Below, one piece after another: positions 36,836-45,334 of a stretch of DNA of 64,000 bases. The notes under the pieces were generated by a model. The model did not search any database, had not been told where the DNA came from, and was given only the letters and a program-made list of their open reading frames with translations. The DNA comes from Salinivirgaceae bacterium (GTDB lineage: Bacteria; Bacteroidota; Bacteroidia; Bacteroidales; SZUA-534), in assembly GCA_024405635.1 (NCBI GenBank), contig JAKSOL010000008.1, positions 1-64,000 on the forward strand. Direction: 5' to 3'. How positions within the stretch are numbered: position 1 is the first letter of the stretch; every line of letters starts with the position of its first letter. Position numbers and translations under genes: made by a program.

Positions 36836-37327
36836 ATGCAAGACATAGCCAACCAAATAGGAATTAAACTACTAAAAAACAAACAGACAATAGCCACCGC
36901 CGAAAGTTGCACAGGAGGAAATATTGCCCACCAGATAACACTAATACCCGGTAGCTCAGCATGGTACAAAGGTTCGATAATATCGTACGCTTGCGAAGTA
37001 AAAGAGAACATACTAAAAGTACCACATCAGCAAATTGAAACCTATGGCGTTGTAAGTACACAAGTAGCCGAATCGATGGCAAACGGTGTACGCACACTTT
37101 TAAATGTTGATTATGCAATAGCAACAACAGGAATTGCGGGGCCAACAGGAGGAAATGAACAAACACCTGTAGGCACAGTTTGCATTGCAATAGCAACACC
37201 ACAAAAAGTAGTTTCAAAGACCATTATTGCAGGCAATCAACGACACCAAAACATAGAAACATTTACACATGAAGCATTAAAATTTTTGCTTAACGAAATT
37301 ACAGTTAGCGACTGCAACAAGCAATAA
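36836..37327 (+). CDS. pncC: CinA C-terminal domain protein, nicotinamide-nucleotide amidase (PncC) type
   Basis: A 163-residue stand-alone CinA C-terminal domain (PF02464). The conserved start is IATAESCTGGNIAHQIT, followed by PGSSAWYKGSIISYACEVK and the active-site segment TTGIAGPTGG, then PVGTVCIAIA. PncC enzymes deamidate nicotinamide mononucleotide to nicotinate mononucleotide in pyridine-nucleotide recycling. The N-terminal MoCF-like half of full CinA is absent, which is normal for this form. It lies upstream of the ribosomal genes rpmB and rpmG, a common neighbour in the phylum. Confidence 0.92.
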   Translation: MQDIANQIGIKLLKNKQTIATAESCTGGNIAHQITLIPGSSAWYKGSIISYACEVKENILKVPHQQIETYGVVSTQVAESMANGVRTLLNVDYAIATTGIAGPTGGNEQTPVGTVCIAIATPQKVVSKTIIAGNQRHQNIETFTHEALKFLLNEITVSDCNKQ

Positions 37328-37460
37328 ATCAACATATTGCACAACCATTATCACAACTCTTAAAATAGTGGATTTTTTTAGAGCAAACACTTGTTTTTTT
37401 GAATAAAAAGCACGTATTTTGCGAACCGATTTTTGAAAGAAAACCACAATAAATATTACG

Positions 37461-37703
37461 ATGTCAAGAGTTTGTCAAGTAACAGGAAAAAGAAGCATGG
37501 TAGGCAACAATGTTAGCCACTCAAATCTTAAAACCAAGAGAAAATTCCATGCCAATCTATTCAACAAGAAATTCTACTATCCAGAAGAAGATCGTTGGAT
37601 TACATTAAAAGTATCAGCCGCAGGTCTGAGAAACATTAACAAAAAAGGTCTTGCAGCAGTGCTGAAAGAAGCAACCGCAGCAGGTTTAATTAACAAGATT
37701 TAA
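37461..37703 (+). CDS. rpmB: 50S ribosomal protein L28
   Basis: An 80-residue L28 beginning [20 protein letters not shown] and containing [18 protein letters not shown], as in Bacteroidota orthologues. It binds 23S rRNA in the large subunit. It leads a three-gene block with rpmG 11 bp downstream and a DUF4295 gene. The 133-bp leader has a -7-like TATTTTG at about 37419. Confidence 0.98.
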   Translation: MSRVCQVTGKRSMVGNNVSHSNLKTKRKFHANLFNKKFYYPEEDRWITLKVSAAGLRNINKKGLAAVLKEATAAGLINKI

Positions 37704-37714
37704 TACATAAAGAG

Positions 37715-37897
37715 ATGGCTAAGAAAGGCAATAGAGTTCAAGTTATCTTGGAATGCACCGAGCAAAAAGAGACTGGTGTCCCTGGAACATCAAGATACAT
37801 CACAACAAAGAATAGAAAAAATACCGCTGAGCGCTTGGAGTTGAAAAAATACAACCCAAACCTTAAGAGAGTAACTCTTCATAAAGAAATTAAATAG
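37715..37897 (+). CDS. rpmG: 50S ribosomal protein L33
   Basis: A 60-residue L33 with [17 protein letters not shown], the conserved [11 protein letters not shown] and a basic end. Only one Cys is left, so this is the zinc-independent C-minus form. It lies 11 bp after rpmB and 8 bp before the DUF4295 gene. Confidence 0.98.
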   Translation: MAKKGNRVQVILECTEQKETGVPGTSRYITTKNRKNTAERLELKKYNPNLKRVTLHKEIK

Positions 37898-37905
37898 TAT
37901 AAATC

Positions 37906-38058
37906 ATGGCAAAGAAAGTTGTTGCAACCCTTAAGACTGGCGATTCAAAAGGATTTGCCAAGGTTATTAAAATGGTAAAATCGCCAAAAACTGGCGCATA
38001 CCAATTCAAAGAGGATATCGTTAACACCGAGCGTGTAAAAGATTTCTTCAAGAAATAA
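37906..38058 (+). CDS. DUF4295 small basic protein
   Basis: A 50-residue frame, MAKKVVATLKTGDSKGFAKV followed by a middle VKSPKTGAYQFKEDIV and ending FFKK. It belongs to the short DUF4295 family (PF14128), found in Bacteroidota almost always directly after L33. It is strongly basic (many Lys) and is suspected to be ribosome-associated because of that position. It lies 8 bp after rpmG and before the operon terminator. Its short length makes it easy to miss. Confidence 0.93.
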   Translation: MAKKVVATLKTGDSKGFAKVIKMVKSPKTGAYQFKEDIVNTERVKDFFKK

Positions 38059-38078
38059 GATATTTTGCGATTCGCATC

Positions 38079-38115
38079 AAAAGCTTTCCTCGCTACGCGA
38101 AGAAAGCTTTTTTTG
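38079..38115 (+). terminator. Terminator of the L28-L33-DUF4295 operon
   Basis: AAAAGCTTTC pairs with GAAAGCTTTT, extended by CGC/GCG around a small loop with one mismatch, and is followed by a T run. Confidence 0.85.
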
Positions 38116-38123
38116 TATTTTTG
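38116..38123 (+). promoter_or_regulatory. Candidate -7 box of ftsY
   Basis: TATTTTTG matches TAnnTTTG, 25 bp before the ftsY ATG, directly after the terminator. No clear -33 box is present. Confidence 0.4.
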
Positions 38124-38148
38124 AGCATCAACTCACCAATTTATAACA

Positions 38149-39081
38149 ATGGGTATTTTTTCAATTTTTCAAAAAGAACGGCTTGACCAAGGTTTGGCCA
38201 AAACAAAAGAAAGCGTGCTTAAAAGAATTTCGCGCGCCATTGTAGGTAAGTCAACCGTAGATGACGACGTGCTTGACGATTTGGAAGAAGCCCTTATTAC
38301 TTCAGATGTTGGTGTTGACACTACTTTAAAAATTATTGAAAGCATTCAGTCGCGAGCAAAAAACGACAAATACCTAGGAACTAGTGAATTAAACAACATT
38401 CTACGCGACGAAATTGTTAAACTAATTGCAAACAAAAACACCCAATCTGATATAAAAACCGAAGATGGTTACCCTTATGTAATTTTGGTTGTTGGTGTTA
38501 ATGGCGCTGGAAAAACAACAACAATAGGCAAACTTGCCCACAAGTTTAAAAGCGAGGGCAAAAAAGTTTACATCGGAGCTGCCGACACTTTTAGAGCTGC
38601 CGCTATTGAACAACTTGAAGTTTGGGCCCAACGTGTTGATGTCCCAATTATTAAACAAAAAATGGGATCCGACCCTGCATCTGTTGCATTTGACGCATTA
38701 AGTTCTGCCACCAAAAATGGCGCCGACGTTGTGATTATTGACACCGCAGGCCGACTACATAACAAAGTGAACTTGATGAACGAGCTATCAAAAGTGCGCA
38801 AGGTTATGCAAAAAATAAATGTTAATGCTCCTCACGAAGTTATGCTTGTACTTGACGGCTCAACTGGACAAAATGCCTTTGAACAAGCAAAACAATTCAC
38901 TTTGGCAACCGAAGTAACTTCGTTAGCCATTACTAAACTCGACGGCACTGCAAAAGGTGGTGTTGTTATAGGCATTAGCGACCAATTCAAAATTCCCGTT
39001 AAATACATTGGTGTTGGCGAAGGCATTGACGACCTACAAGCATTTGATGCAGAAGCCTTTGTAAACACACTTTTCTCATAA
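38149..39081 (+). CDS. ftsY: Signal recognition particle receptor FtsY
   Basis: A 310-residue NG-domain GTPase without the long acidic A domain of E. coli FtsY, the usual short form. Motifs are GVNGAGKTTTIGKLA (G1, near residue 115), DTFRAAAIEQLEVW, VIIDTAGRLHNK (G3), VLDGSTGQNAF, ITKLDGTAKGG (G4) and GVGEGIDDLQAF. It receives SRP-bound ribosomes at the inner membrane. It is followed 7 bp later by rimO. Confidence 0.97.
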   Translation: MGIFSIFQKERLDQGLAKTKESVLKRISRAIVGKSTVDDDVLDDLEEALITSDVGVDTTLKIIESIQSRAKNDKYLGTSELNNILRDEIVKLIANKNTQSDIKTEDGYPYVILVVGVNGAGKTTTIGKLAHKFKSEGKKVYIGAADTFRAAAIEQLEVWAQRVDVPIIKQKMGSDPASVAFDALSSATKNGADVVIIDTAGRLHNKVNLMNELSKVRKVMQKINVNAPHEVMLVLDGSTGQNAFEQAKQFTLATEVTSLAITKLDGTAKGGVVIGISDQFKIPVKYIGVGEGIDDLQAFDAEAFVNTLFS

Positions 39082-39088
39082 TACCATT

Positions 39089-40384
39089 ATGCCAAAAAGC
39101 GTAAACATATTCACCATGGGTTGCTCAAAAAACAGAGTTGACTCAGAAATGCTTATTCGCCAACTTACCGAAAATGGTTACGATGTTTACTATGAGGCCG
39201 AAAAGGGTAAATACGACTACGTAGCCATCAATACTTGCGGTTTTATTGACGATGCAAAAACAGAATCAATTGAAATAATACTCCATTATATTGAAGAAAA
39301 AGCCAAGAAAAAAGTTGGCAAAATTGTAGTATTTGGCTGTTTAAGTGAACGTTACAAAAACGATCTTATACAAGAAATGCCAGAAGTGGATGCTTGGTTT
39401 GGGAAATTTGAACTAGAAAAAATGCTTAACTACTTTGGTGCAAAGTACTACGACAACCTAATGCCGATGCGAACTGTTACCACACCAAAGCATTATGCAT
39501 ACGTAAAAATTTCAGAAGGATGCAACCGAACTTGTTCATTTTGCGCCATACCTCGCATTACTGGATGTTACAAATCGCGTAAAATGGAAGACATTATGGC
39601 TGAATGCCAATGTCTTGTAAACCAAGGAGCTAAAGAACTTATTCTAATTGCACAAGATTTGTCGTTTTATGGTTGCGACATTTACAAAAAACCTATGCTC
39701 GCCCAACTGATGGAGCAAATTGCCACCCAAATTAAAGGTTTGCATTGGCTACGAATTCATTACACATATCCAGCACACTTCCCTCTTGATGTACTCGATG
39801 TAATGGCCAAATATCCAAACATCTGTAAGTACATTGATATTGCGCTGCAGCACATAAGTACACCCGTGCTAAAAGCTATGCGCCGAAACATCGGAAAACA
39901 AGAAACCTTGGAACTTATTGATCAATTTCGCAAACGAGTACCCGGTTTAACATTGCGTACCACTTTGCTAGTTGGTCACCCTGGCGAAACCGAAGATGAT
40001 TTTGAACAGTTAGTGGACTTTGTTAAAAGTGTAAGATTTGATCGTTTAGGTGTTTTTGCATATTCAAACGAAGAAGGAACATACGCATTTGAAAACTACG
40101 ACGATAATATTCCGCAAGAAATAAAACAGCAACGTGTTGATGCAATAATGGAACTTCAACAAAAGATTTCGACCGAAATAAATCAACAAAAAATAGGAAA
40201 AGAAATTGAGGTGCTGATTGACAGAAAAGAAGGCGACTATTATGTTGGTCGTAGCCAAGGCGATTCGCCCGATGTTGATGGCGAAGTGTTGGTTGACGCA
40301 TCGGCAAAACTAAAATTAGGCGATTTTATAACTGCCAAAGTTTACGATGCAGACGAATATGATCTTTATGCTCAAATATTATAA
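39089..40384 (+). CDS. rimO: Ribosomal protein S12 methylthiotransferase RimO
   Basis: A 431-residue radical-SAM methylthiotransferase. The N-terminal UPF0004 domain carries the auxiliary cluster Cys residues in GCSKNRVDSEM, INTCGFIDDA and VFGCLSERY. The radical-SAM motif is C145-x3-C149-x2-C152 in GCNRTCSFCAIPRITG. A TRAM domain ends the protein. It adds a methylthio group to a conserved Asp of ribosomal protein S12 in target organisms. The ftsY-rimO order is common in the phylum. Confidence 0.96.
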   Translation: MPKSVNIFTMGCSKNRVDSEMLIRQLTENGYDVYYEAEKGKYDYVAINTCGFIDDAKTESIEIILHYIEEKAKKKVGKIVVFGCLSERYKNDLIQEMPEVDAWFGKFELEKMLNYFGAKYYDNLMPMRTVTTPKHYAYVKISEGCNRTCSFCAIPRITGCYKSRKMEDIMAECQCLVNQGAKELILIAQDLSFYGCDIYKKPMLAQLMEQIATQIKGLHWLRIHYTYPAHFPLDVLDVMAKYPNICKYIDIALQHISTPVLKAMRRNIGKQETLELIDQFRKRVPGLTLRTTLLVGHPGETEDDFEQLVDFVKSVRFDRLGVFAYSNEEGTYAFENYDDNIPQEIKQQRVDAIMELQQKISTEINQQKIGKEIEVLIDRKEGDYYVGRSQGDSPDVDGEVLVDASAKLKLGDFITAKVYDADEYDLYAQIL

Positions 40385-40444
40385 ACGGAGTAATTGAATA
40401 ATTTATATTTTAGAGGTCGTTACTAATACAATTAATCAATAAAT

Positions 40445-40879
40445 ATGGTAAACAAAGTTATTTTAGTAGGCAACGTAGGCAAGGATCCTGAAGTTCGCCA
40501 CCTAGACAATGGTGCAACCGTAGCATCATTTACACTTGCAACAACCGAAAGAGGTTACAAAACAGCAAACGGAACCGAAGTTCCTGAACGTACAGAATGG
40601 CACAACATTGTTGTGTGGCGCGGTTTGGCCGATGTTGCTGAAAAGTATGTAAGAAAAGGATCTCAACTATACATTGAGGGTAAAATTACTTATAGATCAT
40701 ACGATGCGAAAGATGGCGGTGGTAAACGCTACGTAACTGAAATTGTTGCCGACACAATGAATATGCTTGGCCGCAAAGGCGAAGGTTCAAGCAACAATGG
40801 CGGATATGCAGCAAGCGCAGCTGAACCTCAACCTTCGTTTGGTAATGCCCCAGAGCCAACTGACGACTTGCCATTTTAG
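40445..40879 (+). CDS. ssb: Single-stranded DNA-binding protein
   Basis: A 144-residue SSB with an N-terminal OB fold (MVNKVILVGNVGKDPEVRHL, ASFTLATTERGYKT, TEWHNIVVWRGLADVAEKYV), a short flexible linker and the acidic tip DDLPF that recruits repair and replication partners. It lies 20 bp before gldE, a neighbourhood typical of Bacteroidota. Confidence 0.97.
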   Translation: MVNKVILVGNVGKDPEVRHLDNGATVASFTLATTERGYKTANGTEVPERTEWHNIVVWRGLADVAEKYVRKGSQLYIEGKITYRSYDAKDGGGKRYVTEIVADTMNMLGRKGEGSSNNGGYAASAAEPQPSFGNAPEPTDDLPF

Positions 40880-40899
40880 TTGAACGAACACATTAAATT

Positions 40900-42234
40900 T
40901 TGGAACCTGATTCTTGTACACAAGAGGTAGTACCTGTCGCGGCGGGTATTACCTCCTTTTTTTCAATTCCCGAGCATACTCTTTTTCTTGCCGGAATATT
41001 TATAGCATTGTTTGCTTGCCTTATCTCAGGCAGCAAAATGGCGTTTGCACACCACGATAAAAAACGCCTTCAACAATTAAAAGGTCAAAAAAGCATTTCT
41101 GCAAAAGCCGCTATTAAACTAATAGAGAAACCCGAGTCGGCTCTTGCAGTTACATTAGTTGCTAATAGTATCAACTACTTATTACTATTAGTAATATGGT
41201 TATACTGCTCCGATACCCTATTCAATCATATTCACCCAAAGTCGTTGGCTCTATCGCTACAAATATCAATTGTGGCAACCTTCATTCTTTTAATTTGTGA
41301 ATTGATTCCTAAAATGCATGCAAAACAACATCCATTTTTCTATATCAACATAATGGCTGCACCGTTGTTTGTGTTAAACAAAATACTGAAACCAATAACC
41401 TACATCATAGCACGAAACAATCAACGTATTGAAAATCAATTAAATAAAGACCAGTCGCAATTAATGGACGAATTGTCTGATGCAATTGAAAACCCATCAG
41501 AAACATTGAACAACGAGCGCGACATGTTGAAAGGAATCATTGAATTTGGCAACATCGAAGTGTCAGAAATCATGTGTCCTCGCGTTGATATGATGGCAAT
41601 TGAAGCAAATGAAACATTTGACCAAGTGCTTAAAAAAATAACCACATCAGGCTACTCGCGCATACCAGTTTACACAAAAACACTCGACCAAGTAACTGGA
41701 ATTCTGTACATTAAAGATTTAATGCCACACATTGGCAAACGCGATTTTGATTGGGTTAAGCTAATACGCCAACCGCACTTTGTGCCCGAAAACAAAAAGA
41801 TAAACGAATTGTTAGAAGAACTTCAAATGCAAAAGAACCACATGGCAATTGCAGTTGATGAATATGGTGGCACATCGGGACTGGTTACCATGGAAGACAT
41901 TATTGAAATGATTGTGGGCGACATATCGGACGAATTTGACGATGAAGAATCAAACTATACAAAACTTGACGACCACACATACATTTTCAAAGGCAAAACT
42001 CTAATTCCCGACTTTTGCGATGTTTTTGGTCTTGATGCCAACACCTTTAATGAACAGCAAGGAGAATCGGAATCGCTTGCTGGGCTAATTCTTGAAATGA
42101 AAGGAGAGCTGCCTCGCAAGAACGAAAAATTTGAATGCGGAAACTTTAACTTTACTGTTGACGAAGTTGATCGCCGACGCATCACCTCAATTCGAGTTGA
42201 AGTAAAAAACAATCCTGAAATTGAAGATAAATAA
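40900..42234 (+). CDS. gldE: Gliding motility-associated protein GldE (CBS/CorC-type)
   Basis: A 444-residue protein. A DUF21-like N-terminus has four membrane spans (LFLAGIFIALFACLISGSKM and others, to about residue 165). Two CBS domains follow (VSEIMCPRVDMMAIEANETF, then HMAIAVDEYGGTSGLVTMED), and a CorC/HlyC domain ends the protein. The start is TTG at 40900; relatives begin MDP/MEP as here, and the next in-frame Met would remove the first span. GldE homologues help stabilise GldD in Flavobacterium. It lies between ssb and gldD, the classic order. Confidence 0.93.
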   Translation: MEPDSCTQEVVPVAAGITSFFSIPEHTLFLAGIFIALFACLISGSKMAFAHHDKKRLQQLKGQKSISAKAAIKLIEKPESALAVTLVANSINYLLLLVIWLYCSDTLFNHIHPKSLALSLQISIVATFILLICELIPKMHAKQHPFFYINIMAAPLFVLNKILKPITYIIARNNQRIENQLNKDQSQLMDELSDAIENPSETLNNERDMLKGIIEFGNIEVSEIMCPRVDMMAIEANETFDQVLKKITTSGYSRIPVYTKTLDQVTGILYIKDLMPHIGKRDFDWVKLIRQPHFVPENKKINELLEELQMQKNHMAIAVDEYGGTSGLVTMEDIIEMIVGDISDEFDDEESNYTKLDDHTYIFKGKTLIPDFCDVFGLDANTFNEQQGESESLAGLILEMKGELPRKNEKFECGNFNFTVDEVDRRRITSIRVEVKNNPEIEDK

Positions 42235-42240
42235 CTAATT

Positions 42241-42819
42241 ATGAGAAGGATACTATTCATGATGTGTGCTATTGTTGCACTGCAAGCTTGCAATAATGAC
42301 TACACCCCAAAACCAAAGGGATATTTTAGGATTGACCTTCCCGAAAAAAACTACACCCGCATTTCTGAACCTATTCCCTATTCATTTGAGATTCCTCAAT
42401 ATGCTGTATTCGAATTAAGAAAAACCCACAATCTTGATGAAAAATATTGGGCTGACATAACTTTTAAGTCAATGAAAGCCAAAGTTCACCTTAGCTACAA
42501 AAAAGTAAACGGCAATCTTGACGAATACACAAACGACTCTCGCAGTTTTGTTTACAAACACACAATAAAAGCCGATGCCATTGGCGAAATGGCATACTCA
42601 AATGAAGACGATAATGTATTTGGCACTTTTTACGAAATAAAAGGAGATGCTGCGTCAAACGTACAATTCTATTTAACCGATAGCGCAAAAAACTTTGTTC
42701 GCGGCGCACTATACTTTGATGTTGTTCCAAACAAAGATTCATTGGCTCCTGTTTTGTCTTTCATTTCTGAAGACGTAAAACATTTGATCGAAACTTTTAA
42801 GTGGGAAAAATGCCGATAG
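42241..42819 (+). CDS. gldD: Gliding motility lipoprotein GldD
   Basis: A 192-residue lipoprotein with lipobox LQAC at about residue 17 and the family start PKPKGYFRIDLPEKNY, then PYSFEIPQYAVFE. The C-terminal part ends with SFISEDVKHLIETFKW. GldD is needed for gliding and for the type IX secretion machinery in Flavobacterium, and homologues persist in non-gliding Bacteroidales. It overlaps the following gene by 19 bp. Together with the T9SS cargo proteins at 50.6 and 61.7 kb it supports a functional T9SS. Confidence 0.93.
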   Translation: MRRILFMMCAIVALQACNNDYTPKPKGYFRIDLPEKNYTRISEPIPYSFEIPQYAVFELRKTHNLDEKYWADITFKSMKAKVHLSYKKVNGNLDEYTNDSRSFVYKHTIKADAIGEMAYSNEDDNVFGTFYEIKGDAASNVQFYLTDSAKNFVRGALYFDVVPNKDSLAPVLSFISEDVKHLIETFKWEKCR

Positions 42820-43415
42820 TATTTAAACGACAAATTGACTCATTTACACAACTTGCTGTGTGGCAATTAACTGAAACCGCACACGAATTACTATCAACAT
42901 ACAAATACGACTCGTCATTTGTTAATGACATAAAAAACGAAAAACGCAAATGCGAAAAATTGGCTGCCAGAATACTTATTTCTTCAATAATCGATGCCGA
43001 GCCACAAATAACATACGAATTGAGTGGCAAACCCATTTTAAATAACTATAACGGCAACGTAAGTATAACGCATTCAAACAGTTACATTAGTGTAATTATA
43101 TCGACAAAACATGTTGGCATCGACATAGAAACCATTAACGAACGAGCCTCAAAAGTCAGGCACAAGTACCTAACAAACAAAGAGTTAAGTTGGTGCAACG
43201 ACAATTACAAACACACTTTGGTGTGGTCGGCAAAAGAGGCTGCATACAAAATATACGGTGACGACCCCGAATTTGCTCACTACGAAGTTGCCGAACCCAA
43301 ACCTATTGAACAAGGGGCTACATCAATTATGATAAATGGGAAATTGGGCAACAAACAATATATTTGCCATTATGAATTAGTTGGCAACGATATTCTAGTT
43401 TACATTATTGATTGA
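42801..43415 (+). CDS. 4'-phosphopantetheinyl transferase family protein
   Basis: A 204-residue Sfp/AcpS-type enzyme. It has the metal-binding GIDIETI near residue 111 and the catalytic WSAKEAAYKIYG near residue 150. These enzymes move phosphopantetheine from CoA to a Ser of acyl or peptidyl carrier proteins. No carrier protein gene is nearby. It overlaps gldD by 19 bp and lies 12 bp before the PcrB-like gene, an order seen in other Bacteroidota. Confidence 0.9.
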   Translation: MGKMPIVFKRQIDSFTQLAVWQLTETAHELLSTYKYDSSFVNDIKNEKRKCEKLAARILISSIIDAEPQITYELSGKPILNNYNGNVSITHSNSYISVIISTKHVGIDIETINERASKVRHKYLTNKELSWCNDNYKHTLVWSAKEAAYKIYGDDPEFAHYEVAEPKPIEQGATSIMINGKLGNKQYICHYELVGNDILVYIID

Positions 43416-43427
43416 CAATTAAATACA

Positions 43428-44162
43428 ATGTTTTTACAAACACTAACAGAACGAAAAAAGGCAGGCAAAAAAATGTTTGCTTTGCTAATTGACCCCGACA
43501 AACAAAGCTTAAACAAGCTAGCTACTTTGTTTGGTGGATTATCAAACAGCATCATCCCCGATGTGGTTCTTGTTGGTGGCAGTTTGTTGTTCAACAATTG
43601 CGATAAAACCATTGAAACAATAAAAGCAAACTGCAATGCGCCTGTGTTTTTGTTTCCAGGCAATGCATCTCAAATAAGCACCAAAGCCGACGGCATTCTT
43701 CTTCTATCGCTCATCTCTGGAAGAAATGCAGAATTCCTTATCGGTCAGCATGTTAATGCCGCACCAATACTAGCAAAATCAGAGTTGGAGGTTTTACCTG
43801 TAGGATATATGCTTATTGGCGAAGAAAACTATAGTTCGGTGAGATACATGAGCAACACAATGCCTATTCCGCAGAGCAAAACCGACATTGCCATTGCCAC
43901 TGCATTGGCTGGACAAATGCTTGGACTTAAAGCCATTTACCTTGAAGCGGGTAGCGGAGCAAAAACTCCTGTACCTACCGAAATGATAAAAGCCGTTAGC
44001 GAAAACATTGATATTCCACTTATTGTTGGTGGTGGATTAAGAACAATTGAAGACGTTGAAACAGCACTTAATGCAGGAGCCGATATGGTTGTTGTTGGAA
44101 ATTCTATTGAAAAAAATCCACAATTGGCACACTCAATATGCTCAACTATTAAAAACTATTAG
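43428..44162 (+). CDS. Geranylgeranylglyceryl/heptaprenylglyceryl phosphate synthase (PcrB/GGGPS family)
   Basis: A 244-residue TIM-barrel prenyltransferase: FALLIDPDKQ (start strand), PDVVLVGGSLLFNN, PVFLFPGNASQIS, LPVGYMLIGEENY, IYLEAGSGAKTPVP (phosphate loop) and IVGGGLRTIED. The family joins sn-glycerol-1-phosphate to a polyprenyl diphosphate, making ether lipids; bacterial members vary in chain length. The Bacteroidota enzymes form their own group and their final product is poorly known. Its stop overlaps the convergent glycosyltransferase gene by 4 bp. Confidence 0.93.
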   Translation: MFLQTLTERKKAGKKMFALLIDPDKQSLNKLATLFGGLSNSIIPDVVLVGGSLLFNNCDKTIETIKANCNAPVFLFPGNASQISTKADGILLLSLISGRNAEFLIGQHVNAAPILAKSELEVLPVGYMLIGEENYSSVRYMSNTMPIPQSKTDIAIATALAGQMLGLKAIYLEAGSGAKTPVPTEMIKAVSENIDIPLIVGGGLRTIEDVETALNAGADMVVVGNSIEKNPQLAHSICSTIKNY

Positions 44163-45334
44163 TCGGCACGCTGTGCCCTCTCCCATTTTACTGATTGAGT
44201 ACCCCTAAAATATCGGAACGCACCAAGCCACATAGCTTTGTTAGCTAAATAAAAATAATATGGTATGTGTATTAATGGGTTAGCATTTCTTTGGTTACGA
44301 AAAATACTACCTATAAATGCTAGCACATAAAACAATAATTGTAGTGCAAACAATACAATAAAAATATTGCCGTAACCAACTAACAATGCATTAGTTACAA
44401 ACAAAATTGGCAAACATAGTGGCACAATTATCCAGCGGAAAATTTTGTGCGACACGTATTGAAAGGTTAACATTGGATGCTTAAAAAAGTTAAGCAACGC
44501 TGTAAGCCGCACCATCGATTGAATGCTTCCGGCGGCAATGCGCACCTTACGTTTCATTTCCTCCTCAACGTTAACCGATGGTTTTTCAATTGCGCAAGCC
44601 TTTGATGAGTAAGCAATTGAGTAACCCAAAAGAGCTATTCGCAACGATATTTCAAAATCATCGAGAATGGTATCATCAGCAACTGGCACAAAAAGGCTTT
44701 TTCTGAAGGCAAAAAGTTCGCCAGCAGCACCAATTGTTGAACCAACGCAAGCATCGTTTTGCTTTATCCACGATTCGTAGCGCCAATAAGCACTTTCGCC
44801 CAACGACGCTGCATTTCCTTCCTCAATTTGCAAAACACGCTTTTCGCCTGCCACACAGCCAACGCTTTTGTTTTGCATCAACCGCACAATCTCCATAACA
44901 CTATCTTGTGTTAACAACGTATTTGCATCTGAAAAGATAACTATATCAGTATCAACATATTGCAGCCCTCGTTTCATAGCATTAACCTTGCCTGCCCTTT
45001 CTGGTTGAAAAAGGACAACCACATTACTATAATTTGAAAGCAAAGCATTGGTATTGTCAGATGAACCATCGGTTACCCAAACTTGATGAAGTTTTTCTGC
45101 CGGATAATTCAACGACAGGGAATTTTGCACTTTAGCATCAACGCTCTTTTCTTCGTTATACGCAGTAACAAAAAGCGTAACATGAGGCAATTCTGCAATT
45201 GGTAAAACTTGGTGTTTACGATTTTTTACAACTAAGGCAATTAATGCTATTAGCAATGGATAAAGCAGATATGCATAAACCACACAAAAGACTGATACCC
45301 AAAAGATTATCTTCAAAAACAAATCTACACCCAT
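44159..45334 (-). CDS. Glycosyltransferase family 2, membrane-associated
   Basis: A 391-residue processive-type GT2. An N-terminal span (FWVSVFCVVYAYLLYPLLI) precedes a GT-A domain (VTLFVTAYNEEKSVDAK, VTDGSSDNTNALL, IVIFSDANTLLTQDSV). Two to three C-terminal spans follow. The acidic ILDDFEISLRIALLGY and the region after it resemble the QxxRW-containing group. It probably extends a lipid- or polysaccharide-linked chain. It overlaps the upstream GT4 by 10 bp, giving the unit lptF/G-like, GT4, GT2. Confidence 0.9.
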   Translation of the reverse strand: MGVDLFLKIIFWVSVFCVVYAYLLYPLLIALIALVVKNRKHQVLPIAELPHVTLFVTAYNEEKSVDAKVQNSLSLNYPAEKLHQVWVTDGSSDNTNALLSNYSNVVVLFQPERAGKVNAMKRGLQYVDTDIVIFSDANTLLTQDSVMEIVRLMQNKSVGCVAGEKRVLQIEEGNAASLGESAYWRYESWIKQNDACVGSTIGAAGELFAFRKSLFVPVADDTILDDFEISLRIALLGYSIAYSSKACAIEKPSVNVEEEMKRKVRIAAGSIQSMVRLTALLNFFKHPMLTFQYVSHKIFRWIIVPLCLPILFVTNALLVGYGNIFIVLFALQLLFYVLAFIGSIFRNQRNANPLIHIPYYFYLANKAMWLGAFRYFRGTQSVKWERAQRAD

